From: Nitrosopumilales archaeon
GTDB lineage: Archaea > Thermoproteota > Nitrososphaeria > Nitrososphaerales > Nitrosopumilaceae
Reading direction: 5' to 3'
Length of the DNA stretch: 6,387 nucleotides
Assembly (NCBI GenBank): GCA_016176745.1
Contig: JACOWO010000048.1
Coordinates: 1-6,387, forward strand
Below the pieces are notes generated by a model, which was given only the letters and a program-made list of their open reading frames with translations, searched no databases and was not told where the DNA came from. The first letter of the stretch is position 1, and every line of letters begins with the position of its first letter. A program made the translations under genes and the position numbers. This document shows positions 1-5,001 of this stretch, piece after piece.

Positions 1-1
1 T

Positions 2-376
2 TTCAAATGGCTTGGAACATTACAATATCCTGATGAAGTAAGAAAGTTTCTAACTGAGATTGATGTTTATGCATTAATTAGTGGTATTGATATGTCACCT
101 CTCACTCTTCAAGAAGCACAATTAATGCAAAAACCAGTTGTGGCAACAAGTGTAGGTGGAATTCCTGAATTGATGCAAAATAACGAAACTGGATTTTTAG
201 TAGAAAAACAAAATTCTGATGAAATAATTGAAAAGATCAATACATTAGTAAATAATGATGACCAACGAAAGCAAATGGGTATTTTAGGTCGTTCTTTCAT
301 AGAAAAGAATTTCAAGTGGGAGATAATCGCAAAAAGATTTTCAGATATTATGAATTCCTATCTTGACAAGAAATAA
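2..376 (+). CDS. GT4-family glycosyltransferase, C-terminal part (5'-truncated by window edge)
   Basis: This is the C-terminal 124 residues of a glycosyltransferase with the GT-B fold. The reading frame is open to the left edge, so the gene starts outside the window; the ATG at 92 is internal, because conserved family sequence (LGTLQYPDEV, then IDVYALISGID) precedes it. The nucleotide-sugar binding half is recognisable: PVVATSVGGIPEL followed by NNETGFLVE is typical of GT4 enzymes that transfer a sugar from UDP- or GDP-sugar with retention of configuration. The family's E-x7-E motif appears as D-x7-E (visible residues Asp30 and Glu38). No membrane segment is seen; such enzymes usually act at the cytoplasmic face of the membrane. 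It converges on the asparagine-synthase-like gene, with stops 9 nt apart. The neighbours point to surface glycan assembly. Family assignment is firm; donor and acceptor cannot be told. Confidence 0.88.
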   Translation, partial: FKWLGTLQYPDEVRKFLTEIDVYALISGIDMSPLTLQEAQLMQKPVVATSVGGIPELMQNNETGFLVEKQNSDEIIEKINTLVNNDDQRKQMGILGRSFIEKNFKWEIIAKRFSDIMNSYLDKK

Positions 377-385
377 TTCGAAAAT

Positions 386-1510
386 TTATGTGTGAAGTAA
401 TTCATCAGATTTCATTTCCTTTGAAATGAATAGTCTATACCAAATCTCAAACGCAAGCAACCCCAAGAATTTGTTTATGATCCTTACATCTAATTCATCA
501 TTATCAAGATATTTGTTAACCCATTCATAATTTATCCATCGCTCTTTTATGATTCTAGAATTTGTCATGTAATATTTACATAGTTTTTGGGCATGATTCT
601 TCCAAAGATTAAATGTGTTGATTGAAAATCCCTGTTTATTTCCAGTAACAAATTGGTCTACATTAAATTGTTGTAATAATTTTCGTAAAATTATCTTTCC
701 TGAATTAGTATGAGAATCATATTTCAGTTCTTTTGGTAAGTGAGTAGCAAGCCGTATTAATTGAGGAGATAAAAGTGGTGCGATGTTTTTAATTTTAAAA
801 TAAGTATGAATTTTATTATAAAGTGGCAACATGTTATGACGAAGTTTTCCGTTATAATCTGCTAGGAAAACTTGATTTGTTGGGTGTAAATTATTTGTAA
901 AATATTCTTTTAATATTGAATGTATTTCTGACCATGCAAAATTTATTTTCTCTCCAAATAATTTCACTTGATCTTGTACCCAGTCTCTTTCGTGGCATTC
1001 TAAATAAGAGATAATCTTAGTTAATACAGATGAATTAGAATTTACTAGTGATAAAAATTTCTGATAACGAAATGTGTAACCACCAAATAATTCGTCACCA
1101 CCATCACCTGATAATAATAGATTTGATAGTGATTTTGCTTTTTTAACAACATAATACCAATGTAAATCCCAGAAAGGCTGTTTAACAATACTGATAGCTT
1201 TTGGTAGCTCAAGTAAAAAATTTTCAAGATATAAAACATGATGATTTGTTTCAAACTTTTCTGCAATTCTTTTTGCATTAGGAGATTCATCTACACTATC
1301 TGCAAAAGTAACAGATATCGATTCTATATTTATTTGAGGAAATTCTTTTCTTAAAATTGCTGTAATAAGTGTGGAATCAATTCCAGAACTAAGTGCTAGT
1401 GCCACATTTGATTTTTTCAAATTATTTTGTAATGAATTAGAAATAATTTTTTCAATTTTTAATGTAAGATTTTCCGGTGGGTTTTTTTCAACGAAATCTT
1501 TCCAATTCAA
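386..1510 (-). CDS. Asparagine-synthase-like amide ligase lacking the glutaminase domain
   Basis: The protein has the ATP-pyrophosphatase synthetase domain of asparagine synthase B. Visible motifs, numbered from the TTG at 1510, are the PP-loop LALSSGIDST (38-47; canonical SGGxDS with Gly to Ser), SGDGGDELFGGY (134-145), GKIILRKLL (271-279) and NKQGFSIN (291-298). Family members adenylate a carboxylate and replace AMP with an amine. The class II glutamine amidotransferase domain that normally precedes it is absent, and the gap to the upstream gene is far too small to hold one, so ammonia or another amine must come from elsewhere. The stretch matching the catalytic S-L-E-A-R-V-P-F-L-D motif reads KIKNIAPLLS (239-248), so the substrate may not be aspartate. 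It lies just downstream of a nucleotide-sugar dehydrogenase, suggesting amidation of a uronic acid (inference). The start is doubtful: the frame continues upstream with protein-like sequence (LTLRYNP) but no in-frame ATG or GTG. Confidence 0.85.
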   Translation of the reverse strand: MNWKDFVEKNPPENLTLKIEKIISNSLQNNLKKSNVALALSSGIDSTLITAILRKEFPQINIESISVTFADSVDESPNAKRIAEKFETNHHVLYLENFLLELPKAISIVKQPFWDLHWYYVVKKAKSLSNLLLSGDGGDELFGGYTFRYQKFLSLVNSNSSVLTKIISYLECHERDWVQDQVKLFGEKINFAWSEIHSILKEYFTNNLHPTNQVFLADYNGKLRHNMLPLYNKIHTYFKIKNIAPLLSPQLIRLATHLPKELKYDSHTNSGKIILRKLLQQFNVDQFVTGNKQGFSINTFNLWKNHAQKLCKYYMTNSRIIKERWINYEWVNKYLDNDELDVRIINKFLGLLAFEIWYRLFISKEMKSDELLHT

Positions 1511-1572
1511 TTTTGGAAGGGCGGATTCTAGATTAGGATTGTAACGTAAAGTCAGAATATGTTTTATTTCAT
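1511..1572 (-). other. Probable missing N-terminal codons of the amide ligase, with an apparent 1-nt frameshift
   Basis: Upstream of the TTG at 1510 the same frame stays open for 35 codons, to a TAG at 1616-1618, and encodes protein-like sequence (HILTLRYNPNLESALPK) without ATG or GTG. An ATG sits at 1572-1570, 18 nt after the upstream gene's stop and ideally placed for translation, but one frame off; it stops after two codons (ATG AAA TAA). Adding one A to the A-run just after it would give MKIKHILTLRYNP in frame with the ligase, a protein of about 395 residues. This may be a true frameshift, a homopolymer error in the assembly, or a sign that translation really begins at TTG 1510. The reading is inference; the base sequence is direct. 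Confidence 0.5.
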
Positions 1573-1590
1573 TAGGAGCAATCTGTGTTG

Positions 1591-2976
1591 TTATATTCCA
1601 CCACGTCCTATTCCTCTAAAAATTATACCAGCTTTTTTTGCTGCGTGGACATCCATCATACCTCTAGTGTCAACAATTACAGGAGAAGCCATTTTTTCTA
1701 CAAATAATGTAGGAGATAGGTTATGAAATTCATTGTGTGCAGTTATGATAATAGCTGCATCTGTATTAGTTATAGAATCAAGAAAACTATCTTCTGTTTT
1801 ATGAGAAAAAACATTTTGAGATTTAAAATAAGGATCATAAATTTTGATTTTGGCATTTAGTGCTTCTAGTTTCTTTATTATCTGCTCAATTGGTGAGAGT
1901 TGAATATCTTTTACATTAGGTTTGTATGAAGCACCAAGCAATCCAATTGTGCTTCCTTTTATCGACTTGCCTATTTCATTTAATGCGTCAGAAAGTAGTT
2001 CTATTACGTGTTCTGGCATTGATTCATTTATTTGGCGTGCGTTTTCAATTATTTTTAATTTTATAGAATCGTTCAATTTTTTAGCTGAATTTAACATTTG
2101 ATAAGAATTAACCGGTAAACACGGTCCCCCAACTCCAGCTCCTGGGTAATGTACTTGAAAATTATATTTTTTACTTGCAGCCTGTAAAACTGTCATTATG
2201 TCTATATCTAATTTTTCAAATAAAATTGCAATCTCGTTGATAAACGCAATATTTACATCGCGAAAAACATTGGTTGTTAGTTTTACTGCGTTTGCGGTTC
2301 TACAATTAGGCATTTTTACGATTTCAACATTAAATACATGTTTGTAAATTTCTGAAACTATTTCGGTAGTGATTTTATCTATTGCTCCGATTACTCTAGG
2401 TAATTTTTTAAAATCATCTAATATCTCACCAGGATTAGCTGTTTCAGGACAAGCGGATACTGAAAAATCCATACCACATTTTATTCGTGAACCATCTCCT
2501 TCAATTAGTGGAATCAGTTCATTTTCTACAAAGCCAGGTTCCACTGTACTTTCCACTACTATCACAGTACCAGATTTTATGAAATTATTTAAGGAGTTGG
2601 CTACAGTGAGAAGCGCTGAATAATCTGGGATATTCTTACTGTCCATAGGAGTTGGTAAAGACAGTATTATGAGTTCGGATTTAGATAATGCTTGTTGTAT
2701 ATCTTTTGTTGCATTTAGTTTTTTATTTTTTCTAACGTTATCAAATATAGTATCAAATCCAGGTTCGTCTTTTAGAGGATAGTTTCCTGTGTTAATCATC
2801 TCGATCAGTTTATCATTAACATCAACGCCTGTTGTCTCTAGACCATAATTTGCAAATGATAGTGCAGTTGGCAATCCAATTCTGCCTATTCCAATCACAC
2901 AGACATGAATGCTTTTTGATGCTAGTAATTGTCTAGTATTTTCCACATTAGCTAACATAGATGATTTTGTACCCAA
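1591..2976 (-). CDS. UDP-sugar 6-dehydrogenase (UDP-glucose / UDP-HexNAc(uronate) dehydrogenase family)
   Basis: This is an NAD-dependent four-electron oxidase that converts the C6 hydroxyl of a UDP-sugar to a carboxylate. At 461 residues it is within the normal family length. In order: a Rossmann NAD site, GIGRIGLP (29-36); SLPTPMD (106-112); VVESTVEPG (140-148); CPETANPG (176-183, with the family Glu178); VKLTTNVFRDVNIAFINE (231-248, with catalytic Lys232 and Asn236); GGPCLPVNSY (283-292, with nucleophile Cys286); and a C-terminal UDP-binding half with LLGASYKPNVKDIQLSP (346-362) and DTRGMMD (436-442). The layout resembles the WecC/WbpA branch, which oxidises UDP-ManNAc or UDP-GlcNAc, but several usual residues differ (Arg in CPER, Arg in DxRxSP, Asp after the catalytic Cys). 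TTG is chosen as start because AGGAG lies 6 nt upstream; the next ATG is at residue 7. It is probably cotranscribed with the amide ligase. Exact substrate unknown. Confidence 0.9.
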   Translation of the reverse strand: MGTKSSMLANVENTRQLLASKSIHVCVIGIGRIGLPTALSFANYGLETTGVDVNDKLIEMINTGNYPLKDEPGFDTIFDNVRKNKKLNATKDIQQALSKSELIILSLPTPMDSKNIPDYSALLTVANSLNNFIKSGTVIVVESTVEPGFVENELIPLIEGDGSRIKCGMDFSVSACPETANPGEILDDFKKLPRVIGAIDKITTEIVSEIYKHVFNVEIVKMPNCRTANAVKLTTNVFRDVNIAFINEIAILFEKLDIDIMTVLQAASKKYNFQVHYPGAGVGGPCLPVNSYQMLNSAKKLNDSIKLKIIENARQINESMPEHVIELLSDALNEIGKSIKGSTIGLLGASYKPNVKDIQLSPIEQIIKKLEALNAKIKIYDPYFKSQNVFSHKTEDSFLDSITNTDAAIIITAHNEFHNLSPTLFVEKMASPVIVDTRGMMDVHAAKKAGIIFRGIGRGGI

Positions 2977-2982
2977 TTTCTT

Positions 2983-2987
2983 CTCCT
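2983..2987 (-). promoter_or_regulatory. Ribosome binding site deciding the TTG start of the UDP-sugar dehydrogenase
   Basis: On the minus strand the bases read TTAGGAGAAGAAATTG. AGGAG, matching the anti-Shine-Dalgarno end of 16S rRNA, is followed by 6 nt and then TTG at 2976. This supports the TTG over the ATG six codons further in, which has no such sequence at a suitable distance. Confidence 0.6.
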
Positions 2988-3027
2988 AACAGTTTCTTTT
3001 TACTAACAAATGCGTTGCGTATAATTG

Positions 3028-3041
3028 AATTTATATAAATT
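3028..3041. promoter_or_regulatory. Palindromic TATA element, probable shared divergent promoter
   Basis: AATTTATATAAATT is a perfect 14-bp palindrome in the 116-nt gap between the divergent dehydrogenase and epimerase genes. It matches an archaeal TATA box on both strands. Its centre (3034.5) is 58.5 nt from the first base of both the TTG at 2976 and the ATG at 3093. With the usual spacing of about 26 nt from TATA to transcription start, both transcripts would begin near 3008 (minus) and 3061 (plus), with leaders of about 32 nt. The palindrome and distances are read directly; promoter function is inferred. Confidence 0.6.
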
Positions 3042-3092
3042 GTGTCAGATTGGTTTCCAAAACTTAAAGATATCATAAATTGTGCGTATTTT

Positions 3093-3995
3093 ATGAATCT
3101 AATTGTTACAGGCGGAGCAGGATTTGTTGGAAATCATTTAGTAAAATACTTGGTCAAAAAAGGACATAATGTTACTGTAATAGATAATCTCCATAAAGGC
3201 AAAAAAGAAAATTTTGAAGATGTTTTTGATAAAATTGAATTTTTTGAAATTGATATTCGTGACTATGATGTATTAAGAAATCGTTTAAAAAATGCTGATG
3301 GTGTATTCCATGAAGCTGCACTTACTGCCGTTCCAGAGTCATTTTTGATGCCACAAGAATATTGCGATGTTAATGTATATGGTACTGAAAATATTCTTAA
3401 ATTAGCAAAAGAAATTGGTTTCAAATTAGTATATGCTAGTAGTTCTAGTGTTTACGGAGATACAACAAAAATTCCAATCAAAGAGGATTTTGAACGAAAG
3501 CCCATTAATCCATATGGTCAAACAAAATTAGAGGCTGAAGTTCTTGCTGAGAAATACTCGAAGATTGGAGTCAAAGTTATTGGATTACGATACTTTAACA
3601 TTTTTGGAATAGGACAAACTGGTTCCTATGCTGGTGTAATTACTAAATTCATGAAAAATCTTGATGAGAAAAAACCTTTGATTATAAATGGGGATGGTAC
3701 ACAGGTAAGAGATTTTGTCTATGTTGAAGATGTAGTAAGAGCAAATCTTGTAGCAATGGAAAGTAAAGTTGATAATGGATTTTTTAATATTGGAACAGGT
3801 ATAGCTACATCCATCAAAGAATTAGCTCAAATTATGATTGAACTATCAACTTCATCAGTTGATTTAATCTTTTCAGAACCGCTAAAAGGCGATATTAAAA
3901 AAAGTCAAGCAGATACTGACCTGACCGAAAAAATGCTAGGTTGGAAATTCACAACGGATTTAAAATCTGGTTTGCAAAAAATAATGTCAAGATAA
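3093..3995 (+). CDS. NAD-dependent nucleotide-sugar epimerase/dehydratase (GalE/WbpP-like extended SDR)
   Basis: This extended short-chain dehydrogenase of 300 residues probably inverts C4 of a UDP-hexose or UDP-N-acetylhexosamine by transient oxidation with tightly bound NAD. Visible features are the cofactor loop TGGAGFVG (6-13) directly at the N-terminus, Asp31 ending the second strand for NAD ribose binding, SSSSVYG (116-122, with the catalytic Ser), NPYGQTK (139-145, with the Tyr141-Lys145 pair), LRYFNIFG (165-172), RDFVYVEDV (206-214), and a C-terminal GDIKKSQAD...LGW pattern common in UDP-GlcNAc 4-epimerases. The ATG at 3093 is preferred over the GTG at 3042: the extra 17 residues are not family-like, and an NAD fold normally begins right at MNLIVTGG. 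No Shine-Dalgarno sequence is seen. It is divergent from the dehydrogenase, suggesting joint supply of a UDP-uronic acid. A 4,6-dehydratase or a C2/C5 epimerase cannot be excluded. Confidence 0.9.
   Translation: MNLIVTGGAGFVGNHLVKYLVKKGHNVTVIDNLHKGKKENFEDVFDKIEFFEIDIRDYDVLRNRLKNADGVFHEAALTAVPESFLMPQEYCDVNVYGTENILKLAKEIGFKLVYASSSSVYGDTTKIPIKEDFERKPINPYGQTKLEAEVLAEKYSKIGVKVIGLRYFNIFGIGQTGSYAGVITKFMKNLDEKKPLIINGDGTQVRDFVYVEDVVRANLVAMESKVDNGFFNIGTGIATSIKELAQIMIELSTSSVDLIFSEPLKGDIKKSQADTDLTEKMLGWKFTTDLKSGLQKIMSR
3976..3981 (-). terminator. Possible oligo-T terminator for the minus-strand glycosyltransferase
   Basis: Six T residues on the minus strand lie about 16-21 nt beyond the stop of the glycosyltransferase at 3997, inside the 3' end of the opposing epimerase gene. 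Archaeal termination commonly uses such U-runs without a hairpin. With only 1 nt between the two stops, any terminator must overlap the opposite gene. Confidence 0.3.
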
Positions 3996-3996
3996 C

Positions 3997-4944
3997 TTAA
4001 TTCAAAACTTTTTCATAAAATTTAATATATTTAGGTAAAACAACATCCCACGTCATATTTTTTATTACAAAATCAAAAGCAGCATTAGCAAGTTTTTTTG
4101 AAAATTCCTTATTTTCTAATAATTGATTTATTGCATTACCAAGTTTAGTTGGTTCGTTTGGTGGAACTAGTAGTCCTGTAACCTCGTTTGTTATTAATTC
4201 TGGAATACCTCCAACGTTTGTGCCCACTACTGGAACATGAAGGTAAAATGCTTCTTTAACAGTTGTAGGCAAGCTTTCTATTCTAGATGGAACCACTACT
4301 ACACTAGATGCTTTCATAGTTTTCATAGCCTCTTCCCATGATACATTGGTACAATAAACTACTTTTCCGTTGATTTGTGATTCTATATTCTTTAGTATAT
4401 CAATGCCTTTTTCATAGCTATTCCGTCCAACATATACAACTTGTTTTTCTACTTTTTTGACATCTGGAATTTTTGAAAATTTGCTTACATCTAATGGTGA
4501 TGGCAAATATTCAAAGTCTAATCCTAATTTTTCTTTGTATGCTTTTTGTGTTGCTTTTGAATCAGTAGTTAGTTTATCTGGCCATTTTAAAACATTTGAT
4601 TCTGTTACAGTTGCTATTGTACTAACTGTACTTGAATGAATGGCATTAACTTGTTCTCCATAAACGCCATGTACTGATAGAATTTTCTTTTTTCCTTTTG
4701 CAAAACGCATTGCAAAAGCTGATGGAATGTTAAATGCATGTACAATATCATATTTATCTCTACTAAACAATCCCTTTAGGGAGCTAAGAATAGCAAAACT
4801 TGGATTTTTCAAGTTTTTGATTGGAATGTGGGGAGTGTGCATCACTTTTACCTCAAATCCATATTCAATGAGCTTACTGGCAAGCATTGCAGCGTGACCT
4901 CCAATGCCGCCAGAATATCTAGGTGAAATGAAAAGTAATTTCAA
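3997..4944 (-). CDS. GT4-family glycosyltransferase
   Basis: This 315-residue protein has the GT-B fold and retaining GT4 signatures. The N-terminal acceptor half starts MKLLFISPRYSGGIGGHAAM, with a Gly-rich loop (12-16), then KYDIVHAFN (64-72) and ILSVHGVYGE (88-97). The C-terminal donor half has VVYVGRNSYEKGID (169-182, with Arg174 and Lys179 placed to hold the diphosphate), a full E-x7-E motif (Glu223, Glu231), and PVVGTNVGGIPEL (238-250). It is somewhat shorter than typical GT4 enzymes (about 350-400 residues) but complete, with no transmembrane segment, so it is probably cytosolic or peripheral. The start must be TTG at 4944: an in-frame TGA lies two codons upstream and no ATG fits. Its stop is 1 nt from the epimerase stop. 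It shares the VGGIPEL region with the partial glycosyltransferase at the left edge. Substrates unknown; a role in surface glycan assembly is inferred from neighbours. Confidence 0.9.
   Translation of the reverse strand: MKLLFISPRYSGGIGGHAAMLASKLIEYGFEVKVMHTPHIPIKNLKNPSFAILSSLKGLFSRDKYDIVHAFNIPSAFAMRFAKGKKKILSVHGVYGEQVNAIHSSTVSTIATVTESNVLKWPDKLTTDSKATQKAYKEKLGLDFEYLPSPLDVSKFSKIPDVKKVEKQVVYVGRNSYEKGIDILKNIESQINGKVVYCTNVSWEEAMKTMKASSVVVVPSRIESLPTTVKEAFYLHVPVVGTNVGGIPELITNEVTGLLVPPNEPTKLGNAINQLLENKEFSKKLANAAFDFVIKNMTWDVVLPKYIKFYEKVLN
4009..4013 (+). terminator. Possible oligo-T terminator for the epimerase gene
   Basis: Five T residues on the plus strand start 14 nt after the epimerase stop, within the last codons of the opposing glycosyltransferase. 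This mirrors the T6 on the other strand. The run is short and AT-rich DNA produces such runs by chance, so the call is weak. Confidence 0.25.
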
Positions 4945-4965
4945 TACTCAAAAATGAATTCTGTT

Positions 4966-4973
4966 CTTTTAAG
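4966..4973 (-). promoter_or_regulatory. Possible TATA-like box for the glycosyltransferase
   Basis: CTTAAAAG on the minus strand is centred about 25 nt upstream of the TTG start at 4944, the spacing expected if transcription starts at or next to the start codon (a leaderless mRNA, common in archaea). No convincing Shine-Dalgarno sequence precedes the TTG, which fits. The match to a TATA consensus is only moderate, and the 57-nt gap from the lipid enzyme gene would also permit readthrough. Confidence 0.3.
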
Positions 4974-5001
4974 GTCTTAGATTAAATGATTTGTATAATA
5001 A

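Noticed and set aside
1045..1290. 81-residue minus-strand reading frame inside the amide ligase gene
   Set aside because: It is an out-of-frame shadow with low-complexity Ile/Tyr/Leu-rich translation; the ligase frame with its conserved SGDGGDELFGGY motif covers the same bases.
386..1510. Calling the ligase gene a pseudogene because of its missing glutaminase domain and disturbed start
   Set aside because: The 374-residue frame is uninterrupted and keeps all ATP-binding motifs; stand-alone synthetase domains exist in this family, so a functional protein is more likely.
3042..3092. GTG start at 3042 giving a 17-residue N-terminal extension of the epimerase
   Set aside because: The extension has no family similarity, its GTG lies one base past the TATA palindrome and upstream of the expected transcription start, and the NAD fold begins naturally at the ATG at 3093.
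4945..5001. Small RNA or hidden gene in the 57-nt gap between the glycosyltransferase and the Tes-like gene
   Set aside because: No hairpin of note, no tRNA-like elements and no room for a protein; only a weak TATA-like box and a short T-run are seen.
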